Source: Parahaliea mediterranea
GTDB taxonomy: Bacteria > Pseudomonadota > Gammaproteobacteria > Pseudomonadales > Halieaceae
Length of the DNA: 64,000 nucleotides
Direction of reading: 5' to 3'
NCBI RefSeq assembly: GCF_003402235.1
Contig: NZ_QEWO01000002.1
Coordinates: forward strand, 1 to 64,000
The position numbers were made by a program, and so were the translations under genes. Shown piece after piece: positions 14,441-23,371 of this stretch; the first letter of the stretch is position 1; each line of letters begins with the position of its first letter. The notes below the pieces were generated by a model, which did no database searches, was not told where the DNA came from, and worked only from the letters and a program-made list of their open reading frames with translations.

Positions 14441-15094
14441 ATGAGTAACCATGCGGCTTTGCGGCTGGTCCCGTCTGAGGGTCAAACCGCGAAAGCAACA
14501 AAATCCAAAACCAAGGGTGGACGCCCGACCAACGAGGGCATGGGCCGCAAACGCGAGCACCTGACCCTGACCGAGGTGCGAGCCCTGCTGAACGCCGCCA
14601 AACGGACTGGCAGGGAATCCCTGCGCAAACGCAATCACCTGATGGTGTTGATCATGTACCGCCACGGGCTGCGCGTCAGCGAGCTGTGCGGGCTGCGCTG
14701 GGCCGATGTGGACCTGCCCGGGGGTGAAGTCTTCATTCGCCGGGTGAAAGGCTCCGTGAGCGGTACCCATCACCTCGAACATGACGAGAACCGGGGGCTG
14801 GCTGCCCTGCGCCGGGCACGGCCAGATACGGCGTTTGTGTTTTCTGGCGCTACGGGTAAGCCCTTACGAGATACCGCCGTGCGCGAACTGATCCTGCGAC
14901 TGGGGCGCGAGGCTGGCCTGCCCTTTCGGGTGCATCCACACCAACTGCGGCACTCGGTGGGTTTCGACCTGATTGATCAAGGCCATGGACTCAGGCATGT
15001 GCAGCAGTGGCTAGGCCACCGGGATATAGCAAACACCGTGAAGTACACAGCGCTGAGTGGTTCTGCCCTGCGCGGAATCAAGGCCCGGGTGTAG
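14441..15094 (+). CDS. Small FimB/FimE-like tyrosine recombinase
   Basis: The product has 217 residues, the size of the FimB/FimE invertases rather than of phage integrases; it lacks the N-terminal core-binding and arm-binding domains. Catalytic residues are all visible: Arg in YRHGLRVSELCGLRW, His-x-x-Arg in HPHQLRHSVGFDL, His in WLGHRDI, and Tyr in TVKYTALSG. Such enzymes invert or resolve short segments. It lies inside the segment bracketed by the 36-bp repeat. Possible targets are those repeats or an invertible switch; neither is proven. Confidence 0.85.
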   Translation: MSNHAALRLVPSEGQTAKATKSKTKGGRPTNEGMGRKREHLTLTEVRALLNAAKRTGRESLRKRNHLMVLIMYRHGLRVSELCGLRWADVDLPGGEVFIRRVKGSVSGTHHLEHDENRGLAALRRARPDTAFVFSGATGKPLRDTAVRELILRLGREAGLPFRVHPHQLRHSVGFDLIDQGHGLRHVQQWLGHRDIANTVKYTALSGSALRGIKARV

Positions 15095-15136
15095 CCGTGT
15101 TATCCTTAAGCACTTACTACGAAGGTGGTATTATTC

Positions 15137-15580
15137 GTGTCCGCCAGCAGCACACCTGAATTGTTCATCGGCCATGCCTGTCGGCTGATGGCGCAGCAAG
15201 CGATTGCCGAAGGCATCACCACGGGCGAACCCAGCGCCTACGCGGTGCTGGGCTGGCTTGAGCAGGCCCATGGCATTGTGATGCCGCCGCCGCGTGCATC
15301 GCGGTTGTGCAGCGGCCAGACCCTGCCCAGTGCTGATGACCCTGTGATTGATGTGCTTGCCGAGGTGACCGGGGCCCCGGTGTGGTTGGTGTTGGTGCAG
15401 TTGCAGCTGGACGCCCTGCGCAAAGCCGTAATGAGCGACACAGGGCTGCGCCAGCGGCTCGTGGAGGCTGAAACCGGGCTCATGGACAGGCTGACCAAGC
15501 CCCTGCGCGAAAAGTGCGTGACGGCCCCGGTGATGATGCCCGGAAAAGCAGGCCGGAAACCCAAAGCGGCCAAGCGCTAA
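15137..15580 (+). CDS. Unknown protein
   Basis: The product has 147 residues from the GTG at 15137, chosen because AAGGTGG lies 9 bases upstream; GTG 15125 is an alternative. It is helical with a basic end (GKAGRKPKAAKR). No family is recognised. It is the last plus-strand gene before the minus-strand blocks. Confidence 0.45.
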   Translation: MSASSTPELFIGHACRLMAQQAIAEGITTGEPSAYAVLGWLEQAHGIVMPPPRASRLCSGQTLPSADDPVIDVLAEVTGAPVWLVLVQLQLDALRKAVMSDTGLRQRLVEAETGLMDRLTKPLREKCVTAPVMMPGKAGRKPKAAKR

Positions 15581-15594
15581 GCTGTCAGGAGTAA
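15580..15594 (+). promoter_or_regulatory. Orphan element leader motif
   Basis: AGCTGTCAGGAGTAA follows the stop of the preceding gene, but no plus-strand gene follows: the next sequence is the 3' end of a minus-strand gene. It looks like the remnant of a junction where a downstream gene was lost or replaced. Confidence 0.5.
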
Positions 15595-15598
15595 CGCT

Positions 15599-16369
15599 CT
15601 ACCACAAAGGCTCGCCATCCGGTGCCAGCGGCGGCGCAGTAGGGTCATCCTCGGGGCTGGTCACCACTACCTCCCCCTCAATCACGTCATTCTCCGGCGT
15701 AATATCCTTCGGCTCCCGAACCGGCGTGCCGGGCACGTCGGCCAGCCTGCCGTCCTTGGCGCGGGTGACCATGCTCACGCCGATATGCTTGGGGCTGCCA
15801 TTGCCGCTGTTCTCACCGCCGAAATCCAGCTGCACGTTCACCGCCACGCCCTCGCCACCATCCGGGCGCAAAATACCGTTGACCTTGGCTGCTGTGCTGA
15901 GCAGGTTATTGAGCGCGGTCAAATTCGTCACGCGGCCTTGGCCCTGAACATGCTCGCCCATTTTTGCGAAAAAGCTGTTCAGCTGCACATCCTCTTCACC
16001 TATGGCCATTTGAATGCCCCTTGCTAGGAACCTGTTAATCGCATCCTTGTCCACGCCCCGGGCCGGGTCTGCCAGCCGCTGGTGCACTTCCTGCTCCAGC
16101 AGATCGCGCAGCGCCGGGCGCTCCTGCAACCACTCCGCCATCGCCGTCTGATCCTTGGCGTTCAATGCCAGCTCCGTACACGCCGCCTCGGTGTCGCAGA
16201 ACGGCTGCCTCAAGACAGCTTCCAGAAATTCGCCATGGCGCTCGCTGGGGATGGGGTCGGCCACCGCCAGTGCGCGTCGCCACAGCGACAGGCTGAAGTC
16301 GATGGGGTCACTGCTATCCGCTTCAATCGTGGGCAGTGGTGGTGTGTACATTGTCGGGATTCCAGCCAT
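15599..16369 (-). CDS. Unknown protein, possibly small-terminase-like
   Basis: The product has 256 residues. It is helical in residues 30-170, with LNNLLSTAAKVNGIL preceding a beta-rich, acidic tail. The helical part, with a region starting AACTELALN that could be a helix-turn-helix, gives a faint resemblance to phage small terminases, but no motif proves it. The start is either ATG 16369 or ATG 16351. It lies 7 bases after the next gene upstream and is probably co-transcribed with it. Confidence 0.4.
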   Translation of the reverse strand: MAGIPTMYTPPLPTIEADSSDPIDFSLSLWRRALAVADPIPSERHGEFLEAVLRQPFCDTEAACTELALNAKDQTAMAEWLQERPALRDLLEQEVHQRLADPARGVDKDAINRFLARGIQMAIGEEDVQLNSFFAKMGEHVQGQGRVTNLTALNNLLSTAAKVNGILRPDGGEGVAVNVQLDFGGENSGNGSPKHIGVSMVTRAKDGRLADVPGTPVREPKDITPENDVIEGEVVVTSPEDDPTAPPLAPDGEPLW

Positions 16370-16376
16370 GGCGGCG

Positions 16377-17216
16377 TTACTCCGTTACAGGTGGCATGTT
16401 AATAACAAGATCGTTCAGCTCCCGGGCGACCAATACCTGATTCAATCGGTCTACGGCATTGGACAGATTCTGGCGGTATCGCCGCCACGCCTCCCGCTGG
16501 TTAGGGCTGTGGGCATAGCCGATAGGCGGGGCACTTAAGGTATAGCCCACCCGCTCATAGGCCATTTCCACGTCCAGCACCGCCCGCAGCGCTACCACCG
16601 TCTCAGGCAGGCCATTGCGCTGTCTCAACTGAGTGTAGGTAGTGCACTTCAAGCAGAACACCCGGCCGTTCGAGCCGACGTACAATTTTTCACAGCTATG
16701 GCCACAGCTAGGGCAGTTGACCTTGAAAATCCTGCGCCCATACAGCTGGGGCAGCATCGTCCAGTTTATGGGAACGATCAACCGAGAAATATGCGGTGAA
16801 ACAAGGGGTCCGTCGTCCTTACCTTCTGGAAGACCTGTAAAAATAGGGCCTTGGAGAATGAAATGCTTTTCGGACTTGAGCACGATGATATCCACGGCCG
16901 GGGCGGTGTGCGGCGAGCGGCCATGGTTGTAGTTTTCTCTGATGACCGCAGGAAAATGGTACCTACCCGGGACACTTTGGCGACGATGCGGAACGCCACG
17001 GCGGTTTTTCTTAGGCCAGATGGGTCGCCACATAATCCGGGCCGCAGCTGGCGGCGGGATGCGTTGGCAATCCTCCCAGCCCGGCTTGAGGGTGCTTGCC
17101 ATTAAACGGTTACGCACTTGGTTCAGGCGCTGCGTAAACGGCGATTCTGGCGGCGGGCCGAAGGTGAAAACCAGCTCGGGCTGGGGTAATACGGCAGGGG
17201 TAGTATTCACTGCCAC
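16377..17216 (-). CDS. Zinc-finger protein of unknown function
   Basis: The product has 279 residues. Near residue 165-195 it has CPSCGHSCEKLY ... VFCLKCTTYT, a CxxC-x(n)-CxxC zinc ribbon of the sort seen in many uncharacterised proteins of mobile elements (CxxCxRxxxKLY ... FxCxxC). The N-terminal half is basic with Trp/Pro-rich segments. The start appears to be GTG 17216, immediately downstream (in its own direction) of the 36-bp repeat, so the repeat may be part of its control region. Confidence 0.5.
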   Translation of the reverse strand: MAVNTTPAVLPQPELVFTFGPPPESPFTQRLNQVRNRLMASTLKPGWEDCQRIPPPAAARIMWRPIWPKKNRRGVPHRRQSVPGRYHFPAVIRENYNHGRSPHTAPAVDIIVLKSEKHFILQGPIFTGLPEGKDDGPLVSPHISRLIVPINWTMLPQLYGRRIFKVNCPSCGHSCEKLYVGSNGRVFCLKCTTYTQLRQRNGLPETVVALRAVLDVEMAYERVGYTLSAPPIGYAHSPNQREAWRRYRQNLSNAVDRLNQVLVARELNDLVINMPPVTE

Positions 17217-17220
17217 ATCA

Positions 17221-17256
17221 CCCCCGCCCCGCGCCCGATTGCCGCCCTCCGGGGGT
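17221..17256. repeat. 36-bp direct repeat, right copy
   Basis: It is identical to 12214-12249. It lies just upstream of the minus-strand gene starting at 17216. Confidence 0.85.
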
Positions 17257-17538
17257 GTGGGTCGTGCACTGGACCTGCAAAATCTGGCGAATTTTCCATG
17301 TTTGGTCCCTGTGTTCTATCCCTTTTCATCGCCTTCTGGCTTATGGCTCATGACCTCTGGGCTGTGGATCATCAGCTTCGATAGCCTACCCATTTTTGCA
17401 CCACCAATGGCCAATATTCCATTTTATGATGCACTAACAAGCATATGTATTCCCACACTGGCTACCCTCAACCAGTCACCAGCAAGCCCGCTCCACATCC
17501 CAATCGCCAAAAACGCCGCGAGAATACGCCGCCGTGAT
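17257..17538. other. Intergenic stretch leading into the origin
   Basis: I see no gene with family support or a ribosome site, and no strong repeat. Base composition becomes more AT-rich toward the iterons. Confidence 0.4.
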
Positions 17539-17842
17539 TGAGACCTTTGAGACCACCCTGAGACCACCCCCCTGTCTCACTTGAAACCCGCGCCAGCACT
17601 GGGCTGCGATAAATTTGAGACCTTGAGACCAGCAACCTATTTCTTCCCTATATATACCTATATTTCTCTTTTTCTTTATTTCTATATTTCTCTCTATTTC
17701 TATAACCCTAAAAAACCCCTATAAAGGAATAGAAAAGGTGGTCTCAAGGTCTCAACATAGCCGCAGCCCTTGGTATCACTGGCTTTCAGCTGAGACCATG
17801 GGGTGGTCTCAGGGTGGTCTCAAAGGTCTCAATTTGGTCTCA
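17539..17842. other. Iteron-type replication origin
   Basis: Twelve exact copies of TGAGACC or its complement GGTCTCA are packed here. TGAGACC starts at 17539, 17548, 17559, 17616, 17624 and 17791; GGTCTCA starts at 17740, 17748, 17805, 17816, 17825 and 17836. Near-copies lie at 17573 and 17582. The two groups flank about 100 bases (17635-17735) of AT- and pyrimidine-rich sequence that would melt easily. The last iteron covers the stop codon of the primase-helicase gene. Layout and context match origins such as that of satellite phage P4, where the primase-helicase itself binds iterons. Confidence 0.85.
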
Positions 17843-20800
17843 ATCTACCCCTTTTTTCGCGTTTTTGGCCTTTTCCAGCGACGCTTTACCCTCATCTATC
17901 CGTTTTTGCGTTGCGGCATCGGCTGCACGCATGGCCTCACCCTTGTCAAAAACCGCCTTGCGAAACTTGGCATCGTTCGAGGTTTCCACCTCCAGAGCCT
18001 CGGCAAAGTCCGCCATATCTTCCGGCACCTCAGCCTCCATCCCACGCCATGATCGGGCGGCCAGCACCCCCTTTCTCAGCCACAGGCTTTTGGGGTCATT
18101 CGGGATGGGCGCGGTAAGGTTGAACTTCTCGCGTGCGTCCCGGTTCGGGTCGCGGTCCACCGCCCGTCGAATCTCGTCTTCACGCCCGGTGAAATTGTGC
18201 AGCAACCCGCCCTTCACCAGCTGTGCGCTGACCCATACCCGCAGTAGCGCTTCCGGGCTTCGGATACACAGCACCCCCTTATGCACCAGCAAGTTCTCGG
18301 CAACGAGGCGCTGGCCTGCATCAACAGGCCGTTTATCACTTAGCTTGTCGCGGGCTTCCATGGCAGTCATCAACAGCCAGCGCAACCAGTGTGCTCCCAG
18401 TTCCTCGTAAGCAGTTGCGTCCAAGACCCCACCCATAGCCCCTGACAGGCTCTTGGCACGATTCAGTTCAACCAGCCGGGCCATGGCCGCCTCGCCAGCT
18501 TTCGCGGCTCCCATGTCGCGGTACGTGGCCATACGCACGTTCACAGCATCGGCTACCCAGCGCATCAGGTGGAACATATAGTAGTTCCGCCCAACGCGGC
18601 GATAGAGTGGCCGGGTCTGCAATTTCATCGGGCCCGGGATGGGTTGCCCATCGGTGTCCACTTCGTCGCTGGGCTCGCCTACACCGTCCTCGCCCTGTGC
18701 CACTACCCGGTGGTAGATAAAGCGATTGTCCGTCTGCTCTTCGACCGGCGAGCCCTCTTCCAACCCCCGCACGCGCTCGGCAACGAAAAACAGTTTCAGG
18801 AATACTTCGACCTGCCCCGCCATCTGGTACTTGGGCGCGATTTCGATATCGTTTTGCAGCTCACGTATGTCACTGCCCAACACGTTGTATTCGTCAAACA
18901 CGATGCCGAACGCTGATACCAGTGACTCAGGTGTGATCGGCGCGGGCTTGCCTTCCATCACGGCCTTGGCGGTGCCCTTTTTCAACACCACCAACAGCCG
19001 TAGTGCCCGGCCCATGTCAATCAGGAAGCCCTTACCCGCATCACTGAACCAGCGCATCAGGACAAACGCCTTCTTCCTGTCAGGGGCCACACGGGCGGCG
19101 ACAAGGGCGTCCAGCAGATCATCCAACACACCACCAATCTGCACGTTGTAATCCTGAGCCACGGCCGGGTCCGCGCCGCCCTCTGGGATATCGAATCCCA
19201 GTTGCTTGGCCTTAACCGGCATCACCACCGGGTGGTAGCCGTAGCAAATATCCACGGTGTGTTCGACATCGCGCAGGAGTGTCAGCACTGTGGTGTCGCT
19301 GAAAGGGTCTACCCGGGTAACACAGCGGTGGATACTTCGGTGCTGGCGAAGGAAGGACAATACCCCCTCTTCCACCAACGCCATGACCTTGAGCACGTCT
19401 TTTTCGGAGACGCCCTGATCGCGGCGGGAATCGGGTTGCAGTCGCCGGGCCCAGCGCCGATAGCTTCCGCTGTCGAACAGGCTGGCATCCATGCTATGAC
19501 TCAAGTTTGAGAGCACCCGCTGCGCTTCCTTGGACTCCTGCCAACTGAGCAGGCCAGTCTGGGCATCGACAAAACCAAACTGGCCTCGGAAACCGCCCGC
19601 CGCGCAGTACACCCAACCACTTAACAGCACGCGCACCAGCGGCTGTCCTGACAAAACAAACTTCAACTCGGCGGCTTTGGGCGCGGCCCCGGCTTTGCGC
19701 AGGACGCCAGCAATACACTGGCGTAGCAGTTCCAGATCACGCGGTGGTGCGCTCGGGGCTTCGCCAATCGGAGCAGCTACAGGCTCCCCATCGGCATTGA
19801 CAGGCTCGAACACATCCTCTGGCGAGGGCCGCATGATCCATGGTTGTGCCGGGGCGTCTTCCAAACCTTCCAACTCCAGTGCGGTCAGGAACTTACCCGT
19901 AAGCTCACCCGCGCCGCGCTTTATACAACTCTCATGACGGCAGGAGTACACCACCCGGCCGTCGTCATGGATCACAAAGCCCGCCCCGGTAGGGTCACTG
20001 CTTTGGTGCTCGGCCTCATTGATGCAGGGTGTGAGATTGTAAAAGCCAGTGCCTTCGGCGTAGCGGTAGGAATCAATGGCCTTGGATTTCGCCAGCGCCT
20101 GTATGACCGGGTGATCCGCCGCGTCTGCCTCGCTGAGCAGCGTCTTGTGCCCCTGCTCCGACTCATCCAACGTCGCCCATTCCAGTGCTTGTGCGTCCGC
20201 AACGGATTCGACCAACTGTTCCAGTGAGTACCGCAGGCCCTTGTTCCACTGCACGCAGCGCACGAGGTGTGCCCCACCGTACTCACGTTTCGTGTTCACA
20301 GAGCCCACAATGCGCAACAACCGCGCTACCCCTTTGGCGTCTTCGGGGACATGCAAAGGCTCGCCCGCTTCGTCAGTGAGTAGCGTTCCGGATTTGTCGT
20401 ACAGGTCGGCTGTGTGTAACACCTTGAGAGCAGCCTTGAACCGAGCCAAGTCTGTGCAGGGCGTATCCAGTACATAACACCAGTGCTGGTTGCCGGGGCT
20501 GGTCTCGATAGCAATGGTCGGCGGGGGTAGGACTTGCTGGATAACTGAGAGAGGGATTTTCTTGCCAACGTCATCAATGCCTATGATATGGGCCTGTAGG
20601 AAATTGGACTCCCGGCGTACTGCTGACTCCTGCTCGCCCCGCACACTGGGCTCGAACAGGCTCACAGTGAAGTACATATCCGCCTTCTGCATGAACGCAA
20701 CGTCACCGGCCCGGTCCTTGTACTGGCTCCAGAAGCGGGCTGGCCAACCGGCGCGTTTGACGTTTTTCTTATCGGCTTCCGGGGCGGCCGCCAATCGCTG

Positions 20801-21364
20801 TTGGTACTTGTCCTCGGCGTTCTGGAAATGGCGGCGGCATACCACCACATCGTCAGTGCGCTCACCAAACATTTCCGCCAGCTGATCCGCAGGTGTCATT
20901 GCGATGGTGGCAAGCTCAACTGCCGCGCCCTTACCCTTAACCTGTTCGCAAGAACCCGGCCCCAGCAGGTCATCCCAGTCGTCATCGCTGACCACCCCGG
21001 CCGCTGACTCCCATGCCGCCAGTACCGCGTCATCCGCGGCTGTCGCTTTCAGTACCTGCTCGCCCGTGCCATTCAGTTTGCGCATCACCGGGGCCAGCGT
21101 CTTCACCGTAAGCACGGTGTACACGAGCGTGCAATGGCCTGCCGCCAGCGTCCTTGCCCCCGCCTCTACCCCCTTCGATGATAGTGACTCGCCCCCGCGA
21201 TAGCGGAACAGGTAAGTAGCCTCATCCTGATCAACCACCGCCCCGGGCAAGTGGGTCTCGGCGGTGGCCAGCAGCGTGGCAACCTCGGCTTCGGGGCCAT
21301 GGACGGTGAGCAGGACGGACTGGGTATTTTGATGTGATGTAGTTTCTAGTTTATTCTTGGCCAT
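17840..21364 (-). CDS. Primase-helicase replication protein (RepB/P4-alpha-like)
   Basis: The product has 1174 residues. Residues about 150-400 resemble the RepB/AEP-type primase region (FFxxN-like FMQKADMYFTVSLFEPS, SPGNQHWCYVLD, and LLRIVGSVNTKRE). A CxxxC-like segment (VYSCRHESCIKRG) follows near 480. The C-terminal half carries an SF3-type helicase: Walker A-like FSDAGKGFLIDMG (about 775-787) and Walker B-like IVFDEYN (about 825). This combination is typical of self-replicating integrative elements. The origin iterons lie at its 3' end, so the element very likely replicates from 17539-17842 with this protein. Confidence 0.75.
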   Translation of the reverse strand: MAKNKLETTSHQNTQSVLLTVHGPEAEVATLLATAETHLPGAVVDQDEATYLFRYRGGESLSSKGVEAGARTLAAGHCTLVYTVLTVKTLAPVMRKLNGTGEQVLKATAADDAVLAAWESAAGVVSDDDWDDLLGPGSCEQVKGKGAAVELATIAMTPADQLAEMFGERTDDVVVCRRHFQNAEDKYQQRLAAAPEADKKNVKRAGWPARFWSQYKDRAGDVAFMQKADMYFTVSLFEPSVRGEQESAVRRESNFLQAHIIGIDDVGKKIPLSVIQQVLPPPTIAIETSPGNQHWCYVLDTPCTDLARFKAALKVLHTADLYDKSGTLLTDEAGEPLHVPEDAKGVARLLRIVGSVNTKREYGGAHLVRCVQWNKGLRYSLEQLVESVADAQALEWATLDESEQGHKTLLSEADAADHPVIQALAKSKAIDSYRYAEGTGFYNLTPCINEAEHQSSDPTGAGFVIHDDGRVVYSCRHESCIKRGAGELTGKFLTALELEGLEDAPAQPWIMRPSPEDVFEPVNADGEPVAAPIGEAPSAPPRDLELLRQCIAGVLRKAGAAPKAAELKFVLSGQPLVRVLLSGWVYCAAGGFRGQFGFVDAQTGLLSWQESKEAQRVLSNLSHSMDASLFDSGSYRRWARRLQPDSRRDQGVSEKDVLKVMALVEEGVLSFLRQHRSIHRCVTRVDPFSDTTVLTLLRDVEHTVDICYGYHPVVMPVKAKQLGFDIPEGGADPAVAQDYNVQIGGVLDDLLDALVAARVAPDRKKAFVLMRWFSDAGKGFLIDMGRALRLLVVLKKGTAKAVMEGKPAPITPESLVSAFGIVFDEYNVLGSDIRELQNDIEIAPKYQMAGQVEVFLKLFFVAERVRGLEEGSPVEEQTDNRFIYHRVVAQGEDGVGEPSDEVDTDGQPIPGPMKLQTRPLYRRVGRNYYMFHLMRWVADAVNVRMATYRDMGAAKAGEAAMARLVELNRAKSLSGAMGGVLDATAYEELGAHWLRWLLMTAMEARDKLSDKRPVDAGQRLVAENLLVHKGVLCIRSPEALLRVWVSAQLVKGGLLHNFTGREDEIRRAVDRDPNRDAREKFNLTAPIPNDPKSLWLRKGVLAARSWRGMEAEVPEDMADFAEALEVETSNDAKFRKAVFDKGEAMRAADAATQKRIDEGKASLEKAKNAKKGVD

Positions 21365-21395
21365 GGTGACTCTGCGTGGTGGTAGACGAACCTAT

Positions 21396-21433
21396 GAACG
21401 CCGGGGTAGCAACTGCTTGTTGCCTCGGCGTTC
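21396..21433. repeat. Large hairpin upstream of the primase-helicase gene
   Basis: GAACGCCG (21396-21403) pairs with CGGCGTTC (21426-21433), and inside it GCAAC (21409-21413) pairs with GTTGC (21419-21423). It lies in the 248-base leader before the minus-strand start at 21364. There is no T run, so it is more likely a control structure than a terminator. Confidence 0.6.
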
Positions 21434-21612
21434 GCCGTTATGGGGATTGATCCCCGGTGCCTGCTCCACGCTCTACGCTTTCAGCCTCAACCGCCCACGC
21501 TGGCCAACGTGACGGCATATCAGCCTCCCAACTGTTTAACCTCGCAGGGACGGCGAGCTGGCTGGTCAGTTTACGCCCGCCTGCATTCCGCAGGCCAGCA
21601 CAATGCAGCGCG

Positions 21613-22089
21613 TCACCCTTGGTCGGGTTTCGGTGCAGCGCTTTTGTGGTAGCGAAACATTTGCCCGGAGTAGTTGAGAATGAAAATATACCCGCCAGTG
21701 AAATCCTCAAAGCCAACTTCACGCCAACCCTTCTTCAGTGCCTCCAGTGCCTCCAGCTCCGGTGGTGACCGCCAGTAGGTTTCGATGATCCCCTTATGGT
21801 TGTTCATAGCCAGAAGGTTCTGCGTGAGCGCTTCATGGGCGTCGGGGTCGATGTTGCTGTGGAGATAGCCTTGCGCGAAGCAGTACGCACCTAACGTGCG
21901 CCCGCTTGGGGATGTCCCGCCGTTGCCGGTGTGCAGCATGGGCTTTCCGCCAGTCACGTAGTGGTCCGCCAACTCGCCCGGGAAATTCTCGCGTTTGTAC
22001 TCACTCACGGGCGCGACGGCAAAGCCGAGGTTACCGCTGTATCCCGTCTGGGCCATCACGGGTTTCAAGGTGGAAATTTTTTCACTCAT
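21613..22089 (-). CDS. Unknown protein
   Basis: The product has 158 residues. It has a Gly-rich N-terminal half (GNGGTSPSGRTLGAYCFAQG) and an aromatic C-terminal end (GYIFILNYSGQMFRYHK). No family is recognised. Its ATG overlaps the upstream stop by one base (TAATG), and the leader motif lies inside the upstream gene, where it encodes NLSGVR. Confidence 0.5.
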   Translation of the reverse strand: MSEKISTLKPVMAQTGYSGNLGFAVAPVSEYKRENFPGELADHYVTGGKPMLHTGNGGTSPSGRTLGAYCFAQGYLHSNIDPDAHEALTQNLLAMNNHKGIIETYWRSPPELEALEALKKGWREVGFEDFTGGYIFILNYSGQMFRYHKSAAPKPDQG

Positions 22090-22772
22090 TATCTTACTCC
22101 TGACAGGTTAGTCGCTGTGTTCTTGCGCTGTTGGTCCACCACCCTGCCCGGGTGCGTCCGCGCTTCCACGGCGTACAGGGCTTCGCGTGATGTGATCATG
22201 GAAAATAGCGATTGCACGTGCTCATCATCGTCGCGGGCAATCAGCATCGGCAGGCAGTAGCCGCTGTTGTGCAGTGAGTGAATGCCGATGTCGTAAGCGG
22301 CGAGCCCCATGTTCAGGTAGGGTTGCAACTCGTCCCACGACTGATCAGCGGGCAGGTAGGTCTGGGTCAGAAGGGCAGCGGGTCGCCGCTTGCGGTCGTA
22401 GAAACACTGGTGGTCGAACACTCGCTTGCCCTGATTCAGAAAATCCGGGTCGTACTGGCTTCGGTTGAAACTCGGGTTCCACAATTCCAGCCCGGCGCGG
22501 CTGGCACGAGCCAGCGCCTTTGGCCCGAAGCTGCGGTGGGTGTAGGAAAACCCGCAGAATTTGCGGAATGCCACGTACCAATCTCCTTCGTGCCAACTGC
22601 GATACTGATAAAACGCCTCCATCGCTTCTTGACTGACTCGCTGGGTGTCGCGGTTATTGAACACCACGATGTGCGCCAGCTGCGCCCCGAGGTCTTCCAG
22701 TGAGTCCAGCGTGCGCATGACCGGCTGGTTCAGATAGGCTCGGGCGTCTTGAACAGTGCGAAGTGTAGTCAT
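22089..22772 (-). CDS. Unknown protein
   Basis: The product has 227 residues, with many aromatic and charged residues and no membrane segment. No motif is recognised. It is part of a run of six minus-strand genes that share leader motifs and are nearly contiguous. Confidence 0.5.
   Translation of the reverse strand: MTTLRTVQDARAYLNQPVMRTLDSLEDLGAQLAHIVVFNNRDTQRVSQEAMEAFYQYRSWHEGDWYVAFRKFCGFSYTHRSFGPKALARASRAGLELWNPSFNRSQYDPDFLNQGKRVFDHQCFYDRKRRPAALLTQTYLPADQSWDELQPYLNMGLAAYDIGIHSLHNSGYCLPMLIARDDDEHVQSLFSMITSREALYAVEARTHPGRVVDQQRKNTATNLSGVR
22093..22110 (-). promoter_or_regulatory. Element leader motif
   Basis: TAACCTGTCAGGAGTAAG on the minus strand, 3 bases before the ATG at 22089 and inside the 3' end of the upstream gene. 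Confidence 0.7.
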
Positions 22773-22777
22773 ACTCT

Positions 22778-22794
22778 CTACTCCTAAGCGGTTA
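22778..22794 (-). promoter_or_regulatory. Element leader motif
   Basis: TAACCGCTTAGGAGTAG on the minus strand before the ATG at 22772; it contains the stop codon of the upstream gene. Confidence 0.7.
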
Positions 22795-23341
22795 TAGGTT
22801 TCGGATAGTGGCGGTAATGGCGTAAATTCTTAGACTCGCTGACCTTGGCGAAATCCGCTCTCAGCTGGTCCTTGATACGCTCGGGGTCAACCAACCCGGA
22901 GTCCATCACTACGCGCATCGGGTCCAGTGTCGCCACCTCGAAAATCCAGCGGCGGGTATGTACGAACGGCCGTGCGTTGTCCACTGGGTGTTTGATCTGG
23001 CCGTTCACAATATGCGCGAGGTCTGGGTAGAAATAGCCGGGTTCCAGTTCGTAGCGCGGCATGTCCTCATCAGAAAAGCAATCGCCGTTCGTCGTGTAAA
23101 AATACAGGCCGACCAAGCGGTCCCAAACCACTTCCCCGCAGTCGATGTAGGTCTTCTCTTTCAGGTTCTCGGGCAGCCGACTGGCGTACAGCGTCAAAAT
23201 CTGCTGCTTCACGTCGCATTTGATTTCTGGCCCCTCCCAATCCAGCCACGCAACAAGGGACAGCGCGTGATTGAAAGGGGCAGGTCGCAAGATGGCGTTG
23301 AGGTCTTCCAATGGCACGTCATGATATTTTGCCAGACACAT
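22784..23341 (-). CDS. Unknown protein
   Basis: The product has 185 residues, acidic, with several aromatic clusters (GLYFYTTNGDCFSDED, YELEPGYFYPDL). No family is recognised. A diverged leader (AACAAGTCAGGAGAAG, 23346-23361) precedes the start. Confidence 0.5.
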   Translation of the reverse strand: MCLAKYHDVPLEDLNAILRPAPFNHALSLVAWLDWEGPEIKCDVKQQILTLYASRLPENLKEKTYIDCGEVVWDRLVGLYFYTTNGDCFSDEDMPRYELEPGYFYPDLAHIVNGQIKHPVDNARPFVHTRRWIFEVATLDPMRVVMDSGLVDPERIKDQLRADFAKVSESKNLRHYRHYPKPITA

Positions 23342-23371
23342 TTCACTTCTCCTGACTTGTTAGTAGTAATC

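Noticed and set aside
16942-17541. Plus-strand frame of 199 codons
   Set aside because: It overlaps the zinc-finger gene in antisense and the 36-bp repeat, with no ribosome site or family resemblance.
17539-17842. CRISPR-like array
   Set aside because: The repeated unit is only 7 bases, occurs in both orientations and at irregular spacing; it is an iteron array.
21438-21722. Minus-strand frame of 94 codons before the primase-helicase gene
   Set aside because: It overlaps the better-supported gene at 21613-22089 in another frame and lacks a leader or ribosome site.
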